Below are positions 57,729 to 64,000 of a DNA stretch of 64,000 nt, piece after piece. The stretch is taken from the NCBI GenBank assembly GCA_963699835.1, contig CAVOVJ010000006.1:310001-374000 (forward strand), written 5' to 3'. Position numbers and translations under genes: made by a program. Source of the DNA: BM003 sp963699835. Its GTDB lineage: Bacteria > Pseudomonadota > Gammaproteobacteria > Steroidobacterales > BM003. Numbering within the stretch: the first letter of the stretch is position 1; every line of letters starts with the position of its first letter. Under the pieces are notes generated by a model that ran no database searches, was not told the DNA's origin, and saw only the letters and a program-made list of their open reading frames with translations.

Positions 57729-58136
57729 ATGGCAAGAAGACGGTCGACGCCCGAGGAAGAAACCGAGATCAACATAACGCCGATGCTCGACATCGTGTTT
57801 ATCATGTTGATTTTCTTCATTGTTACGACGTCCTTTATTAAGGAGACGGGCATCGATGTCAATCGGCCCGAAGCGCAGACCGCAGCGAAAAAAGAACGCG
57901 GCAATATCCTGATCGCCATCTCCAGCAACGGCCAGGTGTGGATGCAGAAGAAACAAGTCGAGCTGGAACAGGTCAGATATCTTGTTGAGGATGCCGTGGC
58001 GGAGAATCCAGAGAGCAGCGTGGTCATCATCGCTGACGAGGAAGCCGACACCGGAATGCTGATCGACGTAATGGATCAGGTACGTATGGGCGGGGTCTCC
58101 ACTATCTCGGTTGCTGCTGAAGAGGGGGCGGGCTGA
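57729..58136 (+). CDS. exbD: ExbD-family biopolymer transporter (second copy)
   Basis: A 135-residue ExbD paralogue, 30 bases after the first. The N-terminal EETEINITPMLDIVFIMLIF segment is shared with the first copy, including the membrane Asp, while the periplasmic part (RPEAQTAAKKERGNILIAIS...VVIIADEEADTGMLIDVMDQ) differs. Its stop overlaps the tonB start (TGATG). Two ExbD copies next to one ExbB and one TtpC may assemble as a heteromeric stator. Confidence 0.93.
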   Translation: MARRRSTPEEETEINITPMLDIVFIMLIFFIVTTSFIKETGIDVNRPEAQTAAKKERGNILIAISSNGQVWMQKKQVELEQVRYLVEDAVAENPESSVVIIADEEADTGMLIDVMDQVRMGGVSTISVAAEEGAG

Positions 58137-58762
58137 TGCGCTATGTTATTTCGGTTGCAGCCGGCGTCATTATGGCATTGCTGCTGTTTCTGCTGATGCA
58201 CAGCCTGATTAAGGGAGGGTCCGGTTTCGATCGCGATGATTCTGGCGGCCAGGTCGTGGATTTTATCCGCGTCCGTCCCGAGGAAATCACGAACATTAAG
58301 GAACGCACTCCGCCGAAAAAGCCGCCGCCGCCGAAGAAGCCGCCGCCGCCGCCAAAACTCTCGGTTCAGGACACCAGCAAGCCGCCGCCGGTGCCGATGA
58401 ACATCGACATGCCGAAGATCGATGTACCGGTCGCGACGGGCGGCGGTCCGTATCTGGGCAACTGGCAGGAGAACATGTCGGCCGCCGAGGGTGACGTGAT
58501 TCCGATTGTCCGGATCGATCCGCAATGGCCGCGTGAAGCGTTGCTGAACGGTATCGAGGGGTGGGTCAAGGTCGAGTTCACCATTCTCGCGGATGGCACG
58601 GTGACCGATCCGGTCGTGCTCGAGGCCGAGCCGCGCCGTATGTTCGATCGCAACGCGCTGCGCGCCATTCTGAAATGGAAATTCAAGCCGAGAATCATCG
58701 ACGGCAAGCCGGTTGAAAGACGGGCGACCCAGACCATTGAATTCTCGCTCGACCAGACTTAA
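58136..58762 (+). CDS. tonB: TonB-family energy transducer
   Basis: A 208-residue TonB. It has an N-terminal transmembrane anchor (ISVAAGVIMALLLFLLMHSL), a short Pro/Lys-rich spacer (about residues 58-80, repeats of PPPKKPPPP), and the C-terminal TonB domain (RIDPQWPREALLNGIEGWVKVEF...LKWKFKP). It transmits ExbB/ExbD-derived energy across the periplasm to outer-membrane receptors. The spacer is shorter than in E. coli TonB1, typical of TonB2. It is coupled to the exbD stop. Confidence 0.93.
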   Translation: MRYVISVAAGVIMALLLFLLMHSLIKGGSGFDRDDSGGQVVDFIRVRPEEITNIKERTPPKKPPPPKKPPPPPKLSVQDTSKPPPVPMNIDMPKIDVPVATGGGPYLGNWQENMSAAEGDVIPIVRIDPQWPREALLNGIEGWVKVEFTILADGTVTDPVVLEAEPRRMFDRNALRAILKWKFKPRIIDGKPVERRATQTIEFSLDQT

Positions 58763-58775
58763 CGGGGTGAGGGCC

Positions 58776-60053
58776 ATGTCGATCATTCGCAGATCCTTGG
58801 GTATGGCAGCAGCGCTCGGCGTTGCCGCGTCGCTGGCTGCGCCCCTCGTGATCGCTCAGGAGAGCACGATCCAGAAGGAGGAGCGTGAGGAGCGGGCGGT
58901 CAGCATGTCGGAGCAGGTATACAAGCGCCTGTCCGCAGTGCACGAACTAATCGGCGAAAAACAGAATGCCGAGGCGCTCGAAAAACTCGCCGCGCTGGAG
59001 AAACAGCGGTTGTCGCCATACGAGCAGGCGCTGGTATACCAGGCGTACGGATACGTCTACATAAACAAGAACGACACTAAGCGAGCGATCGAGTATTTCG
59101 AAAAAACGCTGGCGACGGATGCGTTACCGAATTTTGCCCAGCAAGGCATGTTGTACTCTCTGGCCGGATTGTATGCCAGCGAGGAGCGTTACCAGGATGC
59201 GATCCGCACGCTGACGACCTGGTTCAAGTTCGAGCCGGATCCGCCGGCCGATGCCAACATCCTGATGGCGAGCAGCCATTTTGAGCTCAAACAGTACGAA
59301 CAGGCGTTGCCGTGGGTGCAGGAAGCGATCAAAAAACGCGAAGCCGGCGGCAAGGAACCCAAGGAAAGCTGGTATCAGCTTGAGCTGGCCGTCTATTTCG
59401 AAGGTAACCGTTATAACGATGCGGCGAAGCTGCTGCGCCGCATGCTGAGTTTGTGGCCGGATGAGCCGAAGTACTGGAAGACCCTTTCCGGGGTCTACAC
59501 GACGCTGGAAAAAGACTCCGAGGCGCTGGCGCTGATGATGCTGGCCTATGAGAAGGGCCACTTGACCGAGGAGAAGGAACTCCTGAACCTGGTCCGGCTG
59601 AATCTGTTTATGGATATCCCCTATACAGCCGGCGTGATTCTCGACAAGGAGATGAAAAGCGGCCGGATAGAGACGAACCAGAAACACTTGCTGTTGCAGA
59701 AACAGTGCTGGAGCAACTCGCGCGAGTACGACCGGACGATCGAGGTGCTGCAAGCGCTGGCAGAGCAGTCCAGCGATGGCGAATTCGATATCGAAATCGC
59801 GCAAATTCTGGTTGAGAAGACCGATTGGGACGGCGCTTCCACGGCCGCGCGCAAGGGCATTGACAAAGGCGGCCTGAAAAAACCCGGTAATGCCTGGTTA
59901 TTGCTGGGTATGTCGCTTGCCGAGGGTGGCAAGTACAACGAGGCAGAGAGGGCCCTGCGGGAAGCCAAGAAATTCACCGAGAACCGGGTCAACGAGCGGG
60001 CCCAGGGCTGGATCGACTACATCAATGACCGGCGCCAGGCGTCGGGACCCTAG
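58776..60053 (+). CDS. TPR-repeat periplasmic protein of the TonB operon
   Basis: A 425-residue protein with a signal peptide (MSIIRRSLGMAAALGVAASLAAP, cleavage near residue 28 before QEST) and at least five tetratricopeptide-like helical repeats, for example QALVYQAYGYVYINKNDTKRAIEYFEKTLA and AWLLLGMSLAEGGKYNEAERALREAKKF. In Vibrio a comparable TPR gene ends the TonB2 operon. ATG 58776 has GGGGTGAGGG upstream. Its 3' end overlaps the convergent plsC gene by 32 bases. Confidence 0.88.
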   Translation: MSIIRRSLGMAAALGVAASLAAPLVIAQESTIQKEEREERAVSMSEQVYKRLSAVHELIGEKQNAEALEKLAALEKQRLSPYEQALVYQAYGYVYINKNDTKRAIEYFEKTLATDALPNFAQQGMLYSLAGLYASEERYQDAIRTLTTWFKFEPDPPADANILMASSHFELKQYEQALPWVQEAIKKREAGGKEPKESWYQLELAVYFEGNRYNDAAKLLRRMLSLWPDEPKYWKTLSGVYTTLEKDSEALALMMLAYEKGHLTEEKELLNLVRLNLFMDIPYTAGVILDKEMKSGRIETNQKHLLLQKQCWSNSREYDRTIEVLQALAEQSSDGEFDIEIAQILVEKTDWDGASTAARKGIDKGGLKKPGNAWLLLGMSLAEGGKYNEAERALREAKKFTENRVNERAQGWIDYINDRRQASGP

Positions 60054-60807
60054 ACGCCTCAGAACCCTGGGTTGGGCGCACCAGATCCGGTTCGTCGATT
60101 GCCGCCAGGATCCGCTGTCGCACCCGGCGTTTCAATGCGATAGTCGGATTGCCGGGCGCGGCGGTGTCAGCTTCAAGCAATTCGAGGATTTCGATCTCGA
60201 GTCGCCCCGGTCGCGGCAGTACCGCTGAGGCTGGCAGTATTTCCCTCGATCCGCGGATGGCAACCGGCAGCACCGGAAGTCCGGCGCGTATGGCCGTCGC
60301 GAAAGCTCCGGAGCGGAACGCACGCAGACCCGGTTCGGGTTCGAATGTGCCCTCGGGGAAAAACGCCAGCGCCTGGCCGGCGCTTGCCGCCCTCAGGATC
60401 CTGCGGGTATCCACCGCCGAGCGATGGCGGTCAAAACGCTCGACGAAATGCGAACCCAGCCGCCGCAGCATCAGGTGGGCGACCGGAACCCTGCGGACCT
60501 CCTGCTTGATGACGAAACTGAAGTTGGCCGGCAGCACTGCGGTCAGGATCACGCCATCCAGGTAGCTCGCATGGTTTGCGACCACGACACAGCCGGCGTC
60601 AGGGACCGACTCGATGTTGCGGACGTTGATCGGCACTCCCATCACACGAAAGGCGAGCCGGGCCGAATGCCTTGCCATCCGGCGCCGGTTCGCCAGTCCT
60701 GGCAGCGAGACGATCAGCACCAGCGCGGGCAGGGCCACGGTCAGAAATGCGAGGCAGGCGTATATGCCGTAGAAAAAGTGCGCCGCACGGCGCCATAATT
60801 GCATCAT
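60022..60807 (-). CDS. plsC: 1-acyl-sn-glycerol-3-phosphate acyltransferase family
   Basis: Membrane-bound acyltransferase of 261 residues that adds the second acyl chain to lysophosphatidate. A transmembrane segment near the N terminus (residues 14-35) precedes the HX4D catalytic motif in VANHASYLDGV (about residues 77-87), then FPEGTFEPEPGLRAFRSGAF and PVLPVAIRGSRE. The order of motifs is that of PlsC. There may be more than one PlsC-type paralogue, so exact substrate use is uncertain. Confidence 0.85.
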   Translation of the reverse strand: MMQLWRRAAHFFYGIYACLAFLTVALPALVLIVSLPGLANRRRMARHSARLAFRVMGVPINVRNIESVPDAGCVVVANHASYLDGVILTAVLPANFSFVIKQEVRRVPVAHLMLRRLGSHFVERFDRHRSAVDTRRILRAASAGQALAFFPEGTFEPEPGLRAFRSGAFATAIRAGLPVLPVAIRGSREILPASAVLPRPGRLEIEILELLEADTAAPGNPTIALKRRVRQRILAAIDEPDLVRPTQGSEASRVPTPGAGH

Positions 60808-60953
60808 CTGTGCTCGTGTCCGAAAGATCTCCAGGTAACGCAGGGATGCTAATCAACATGTTGGATCAGATAGCGCAGAATTGACTCCAATCTACACGTC
60901 GTCCGCGGTATGGTGTGACCAGCATCTCGTTTATGTTAATTAAATCAGGAATA

Positions 60954-60969
60954 TGTGACACCCATCACG
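60954..60969. promoter_or_regulatory. Candidate CRP/FNR-family binding site
   Basis: TGTGA-CACCCA-TCACG, with the same half-sites as the site at 6597-6612. It lies in the 256-base region between plsC and xerD, 95 bases before the xerD start and next to an AT-rich stretch (TTAATTAAAT). Either gene could be the target. Confidence 0.5.
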
Positions 60970-61063
60970 GCCAGAAGTCCGGGTGCTGCGGATACTGCCT
61001 GCAACCACAAAGGCAGGGCGTTATTTAGGCCCACCTGAAGGTAAACGGTATCCAAACACGATT

Positions 61064-62002
61064 ATGGCTTCAGTTCCTTTTCAATCGCTGCCCGGCAGTG
61101 GCCGTCCCAACCTCGCACCGGAGGCTGCCATAGACCGGTTCCTGGACGCAATCTGGATGGAGCGCGGATTGTCGGCGAACACGCTGGCAGCCTATCGCGC
61201 CGACCTCACCGCGCTCGACAAATGGTTCGAGGGCAGGGACTCGATTTTGTCGGATGCGACGCGTGCCGACATTCTCGAATTTATCGCCTGGCGCGTGGAA
61301 ATGGGTGCCCGGCCCCGCTCGACTGCGCGGCAACTGTCGAGTTTCCGCCGCTATTTTCGGTTTCTCGTTCGCGAGGGGGTGATCAAGCAGGACCCCACTG
61401 TCGATATCGCCATGCCGAAGATCGGCCGGACGTTGCCGAAGACGCTGACAGAAGAGGAAGTCGAGTCATTGCTGCGCGCTCCCGATGTGCGTGACCCGCT
61501 CGGTTATCGTGACCGTGCCATGCTCGAGTTGCTCTATGCGACCGGTCTGCGAGTGTCGGAACTGATCAGTCTCAAGCTCGGCCAGATCAACCTCAATCAG
61601 GGTGTCATCCGAATCATCGGCAAGGGCAACCGCGAGCGCCTCATTCCGCTGGGCGAGGAAGCGCAGCTCTGGATCGAACAGTTCGTGGCGGGTGCACGTA
61701 ACGAAATCCTGCTCGAGCGTCACACCGACTATGCTTTCCCGACCCGGCGCGGCAACTGCATGACGCGGCAGGCCTTTTGGCACATCATCAAACGCTATGC
61801 GGCCAAGGCAAACATTGAGAAAGAACTGTCGCCGCACAGCGTGCGGCACGCGTTTGCCACTCATTTGCTCAATCATGGCGCCGACCTCCGGGTAGTACAG
61901 ATGTTGCTCGGACACAGCGATTTGTCGACGACCCAGATCTACACGCACGTCGCCCGCGAGCGCATGAAGGAATTGCACGCCGAACATCACCCTCGCGGCT
62001 GA
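61064..62002 (+). CDS. xerD: Tyrosine recombinase XerD
   Basis: Site-specific recombinase of 312 residues that, with XerC, resolves chromosome dimers at dif. The N-terminal SAM-like domain spans about residues 18-103. The catalytic set is complete: Arg163 (ATGLRVSEL), Lys187 (GKGNRERL), His258 and Arg261 (PHSVRHAFATHLL), His284 (LLGHSDLSTTQIY) and nucleophile Tyr293. I chose ATG 61064 because the family begins just after it. It is followed by dsbC, as in E. coli, which supports XerD rather than XerC. Confidence 0.92.
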   Translation: MASVPFQSLPGSGRPNLAPEAAIDRFLDAIWMERGLSANTLAAYRADLTALDKWFEGRDSILSDATRADILEFIAWRVEMGARPRSTARQLSSFRRYFRFLVREGVIKQDPTVDIAMPKIGRTLPKTLTEEEVESLLRAPDVRDPLGYRDRAMLELLYATGLRVSELISLKLGQINLNQGVIRIIGKGNRERLIPLGEEAQLWIEQFVAGARNEILLERHTDYAFPTRRGNCMTRQAFWHIIKRYAAKANIEKELSPHSVRHAFATHLLNHGADLRVVQMLLGHSDLSTTQIYTHVARERMKELHAEHHPRG

Positions 62003-62137
62003 ATCGCCGCCAGCGTCCGGTTTTCCTGCTAGAATGCGTTCCGATTCGGGGCCGTGGCCCGTGAGATGAACCCGTCAGCCCCGCGATTGTCCTAGATCAT
62101 ACGGGACCCGCTGCGGGCGACAAGAGATGGAGAACCC

Positions 62138-62899
62138 ATGTTGATCAATTCTGGCTGCCGCGTCGGCAGCATGGTAATGGCCGTTGTGCTTGCAGTCTGC
62201 AGTGCATCTGCGCTGGCCGAGGATGCTGACCCGCGCGCCAGGCTGGCCGAACAGTTCGCCGGCGTCAGCGTCGATGACATCAAGGACTCTCCGATACCGG
62301 GTATTTACGAAGTCGCGGTTGGGGCACAGGTCGCTTACATGACCGTCGATGGCAAGTACATGCTGCGCGGCGATCTCTATGATCTCGATACCAATGTGAA
62401 CCTTACCGAGGGACGCCGCAGCGAGGCTCGTGCCGCCGCGATCAGAAATCTGGATACGGCCGAGATGATCGTGTTTTCGCCCCCGAAGGCGGTGCCGGTA
62501 CGCCACACAGTTACCGTCTTTACCGACATCGACTGCGGGTATTGTCGTAAATTCCATAGCGAAATCGACCAGGTGACAGCGCGCGGAGTCGAAGTGCGCT
62601 ATTTGTTTTTCCCGCGCACCGGCCCTAACCAGGCCTCGTGGCGCAAAGCGGAGATGGTATGGTGTTCAGACGACCGCCAGGCGGCCCTGACCGACGCCAA
62701 AGCGGGCGAAAACGTCACCAGCGAACCATGCGGTGAAACTCCCGTGGCTTCCCATTTCGGAATTGGCGAGCAGATAGGTCTGCGCGGTACGCCTGGAGTG
62801 TTCACCACCAGCGGTCAGTATATCGGCGGCTATCTCGCGCCGGAGGAGCTCCTCCAGACTCTCGACCAACTCGACTCAGCACAGGCCGCGGCCAACTAG
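62138..62899 (+). CDS. dsbC: Thiol:disulfide interchange protein DsbC
   Basis: Periplasmic disulphide isomerase of 253 residues. It has a signal peptide (residues 1-27, ...VCSASALA), an N-terminal dimerisation domain (IPGIYEVAVGAQVAYMTVDGKYMLRGDLYDL) and a C-terminal thioredoxin domain with the active site CGYC (Cys133-Cys136). FFPRTGPNQASW and the cis-Pro loop GLRGTPGVF follow. Adjacent to xerD as in enterobacteria. It is terminated by a strong intrinsic hairpin. Confidence 0.93.
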   Translation: MLINSGCRVGSMVMAVVLAVCSASALAEDADPRARLAEQFAGVSVDDIKDSPIPGIYEVAVGAQVAYMTVDGKYMLRGDLYDLDTNVNLTEGRRSEARAAAIRNLDTAEMIVFSPPKAVPVRHTVTVFTDIDCGYCRKFHSEIDQVTARGVEVRYLFFPRTGPNQASWRKAEMVWCSDDRQAALTDAKAGENVTSEPCGETPVASHFGIGEQIGLRGTPGVFTTSGQYIGGYLAPEELLQTLDQLDSAQAAAN

Positions 62900-62921
62900 C
62901 GTCAACCCGGTCCGGAACAGA

Positions 62922-62950
62922 AAAGCTCTCGCATGCGAGAGCTTTTTTTT
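62922..62950. terminator. Intrinsic terminator (possibly bidirectional)
   Basis: Hairpin arms GCTCTCG (62925-62931) and CGAGAGC (62936-62942) with a CATG loop, followed by eight T on the plus strand. AAAA precedes the stem, so it could also stop transcription from the convergent NUDIX gene. It lies 23 bases after the dsbC stop. Confidence 0.9.
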
Positions 62951-62989
62951 GCCTGGCCCGGTGGGAGAGATGTCCGATTGTATGCCGGT

Positions 62990-63519
62990 TCAGCGCGTTG
63001 CGCGCGGCGATCTCGGTGATGTGGAGGCCGTCACCGCCCCCCAGATATTTGCGCAGCGTGTAGGTGACGCTCGGAAAAGCCAGCGACTCCCAGGGAATGT
63101 CGTCAGGGCGGACCAGCTCGACCTCCAGGCTCTCGGCCCCGGCGGCGAAGTCGGCAGACTCGCATCGTGGCGCGAAACATCACGTGAACCTGGTGCACAT
63201 GCGTCACATTCACGACCGCGAGCATCGTCGTGATGTTGACCCTGGCGCAGGCCTCTTCCCAGGTTTCGCGTGCCGCCCCGTCCTCCAGGGTCTCGCCGTT
63301 TTCAAGGAATCCGGCCGGCACCGTCCAGTAGCCGAGGCGCGGTTCGATTGCGCGTTTGCACAACAGCAGCCGGCCGTCGTATTCGGGTACGCAGCCGACC
63401 ACGACCCGGGGATTCTGGTAATGAATCGTGTGGCAATTGGGACAGACATAGCGCGGCAGCGTGTCGCCATCCGGTACGCGGAATTCCACCTGGTGGGCAC
63501 AGTGGCTGCAGAAGTTCAT
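62990..63519 (-). CDS. NUDIX hydrolase with N-terminal zinc ribbon, frameshifted; 3' end uncertain
   Basis: Starts at ATG 63519. A zinc ribbon opens the protein (CSHCAHQVEFRV...CPNCHTIHYQNP; Cys 4, 7, 26, 29), then the NUDIX box GFLENGETLEDGAARETWEEACARV (GX5EX7REUXEE). The frame breaks after MFRATMR; removing the base at 63159 restores SADFAAGAESLEVELVRPDDIPWESLAFPSVTYTLRKYLG. No stop then appears before the terminator. One more extra base, perhaps in the C6 run at 63037-63042, would end it at 62990 with 175 residues. Such enzymes hydrolyse NADH or related nucleotides. Confidence 0.72.
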
Positions 63520-63632
63520 TGAGTCGTCCCGCTGGTTCGGCGCGAAGGAAATCCTGCACGCAGCGTTGCGCCGGGATCGAAATGCGCTTGAACCCGTCCG
63601 CGACAAGAAGCGAGCCAGCATTGGCTGCGCGT

Positions 63633-63719
63633 TGGTACCGGGAGGGGGACTCGAACCCCCAAGGGATTGCTCCCAGTGGATTTTGAATCCACCGCGTCTA
63701 CCAGTTCCGCCATCCCGGC
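63633..63719 (-). tRNA. tRNA-Leu (anticodon CAA)
   Basis: An 87-nt cloverleaf with encoded CCA (63633-63635 region). Acceptor GCCGGGA pairs with TCCCGGT through one G-T wobble. The anticodon stem is GTGGA/TCCAC with loop TTCAAAA, anticodon CAA, reading UUG. A long variable arm (GGGAGCAATCCC) and TTCGAGT in the T loop confirm class II tRNA-Leu. Confidence 0.96.
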
Positions 63720-63881
63720 ATCGGCGCGGCAGTGTGCCATAGCTGGAGTTTGCTGCCAACTTTGCGGCCTCCGGCGCTGCGGTGGCATACCGTCACCTTT
63801 TATCCGGCCCGCGAACTTGACTTGGGTGGGTGGCTTGCTAGTGTTCGGCGTCTTGCCGCAGACCAGCAAAGGATGTCCACC

Positions 63882-64000
63882 ATGGCGCTTATCCGCGTCA
63901 ACGATCACGATCTGTATTACGAGATTCACGGCAGTGGCGACCCGGTGTTGTGCATGGGTGGATGGGGAACCTATTGCCACGGCGGTGAACGCAACCTCGC
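63882..64000 (+). CDS. Alpha/beta hydrolase (partial, runs off the window)
   Basis: First 39 residues only, beginning MALIRVNDHDLYYEIHGSGDP followed by VLCMGGWGTYCHGGER. This is the beginning of an alpha/beta-fold hydrolase (strands beta1-beta3 with the oxyanion-hole segment MGGWG). AAAGGATG upstream of ATG 63882 is a good ribosome binding site. The catalytic triad lies outside the window, so substrate and activity cannot be judged. Confidence 0.65.
   Translation, partial: MALIRVNDHDLYYEIHGSGDPVLCMGGWGTYCHGGERNL

Noticed and set aside
57294..58136. The two exbD genes as an assembly duplication
   Set aside because: They differ substantially outside the membrane segment and each has its own start and spacing, so they are genuine paralogues.
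58310..58365. GCC/CCG-rich tandem repeat as a possible microsatellite or recombination site
   Set aside because: It encodes the Pro/Lys spacer of TonB, which fully explains the repetition.

Overview
The window is about 64 kb of GC-rich, gene-dense chromosome from a free-living, aerobic, heterotrophic member of the Gammaproteobacteria. That placement is inferred from gene content: neighbouring xerD and dsbC, zapE, a TtpC-type TonB operon, and the large NAD-dependent glutamate dehydrogenase. I cannot name the genus. There are no insertion sequences, prophage blocks, CRISPR arrays or rRNA operons. One tRNA-Leu(CAA) lies near the right end.

Layout. (1) 0.1-6.5 kb: pyruvate carboxylase, hemerythrin-like protein, MFS transporter, cupin and di-iron fatty-acid hydroxylase, all on the plus strand. 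(2) 6.6-15.8 kb: a small Lar-like zinc-ribbon protein, a 2OG-Fe(II) oxygenase, and an acyl-CoA dehydrogenase / APH-type kinase / SDR / SDR operon resembling the ACAD10/11 and Lva 4-hydroxyacyl-CoA pathways. EEP hydrolase, muramidase, MAPEG and DUF2914 genes follow. (3) 15.8-25 kb: a SAM-I riboswitch controlling metB, then proB-proA, msrPQ, tesB and a quinone-oxidoreductase-like gene. (4) 25-34.4 kb, minus strand: DksA-like protein, gpmA, NAD-glutamate dehydrogenase, and E2/E1beta/E1alpha of a 2-oxo-acid dehydrogenase. (5) 34.6-44 kb: tryptophan dioxygenase, a NeuC-like epimerase, a MarR regulator divergent from hppD-maiA with two palindromic operators between them, a FadE-like protein with a degenerate active site, a TlpA-like protein and zapE. 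(6) 44-54.4 kb: acetoacetyl-CoA synthetase, ETF-quinone oxidoreductase, a HSD10-like SDR, enoyl-CoA hydratase and thiolase, facing the fused acyl-CoA mutase icmF. (7) 54.5-60 kb: DUF3450, TtpC, ExbB, ExbD, ExbD, TonB and TPR, a complete alternative TonB energiser operon. (8) 60-64 kb: plsC, xerD, dsbC, a NUDIX hydrolase, tRNA-Leu and the start of an alpha/beta hydrolase.

Metabolic theme. The genes favour amino-acid and acyl-CoA catabolism (Trp, Tyr, Glu, Pro cycle, branched-chain acids, ketone bodies, possibly 4-hydroxy acids). Pyruvate carboxylase supplies anaplerosis, and electrons enter the quinone pool through ETF-QO.

Quality warning. At least ten conserved genes are broken by single-base indels, nearly all one-base insertions, outside recognisable slippery sites. 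Removing the extra base restores textbook-length proteins in every well-resolved case. I read these as uncorrected sequencing or assembly errors rather than pseudogenes, and give each gene its full repaired span.
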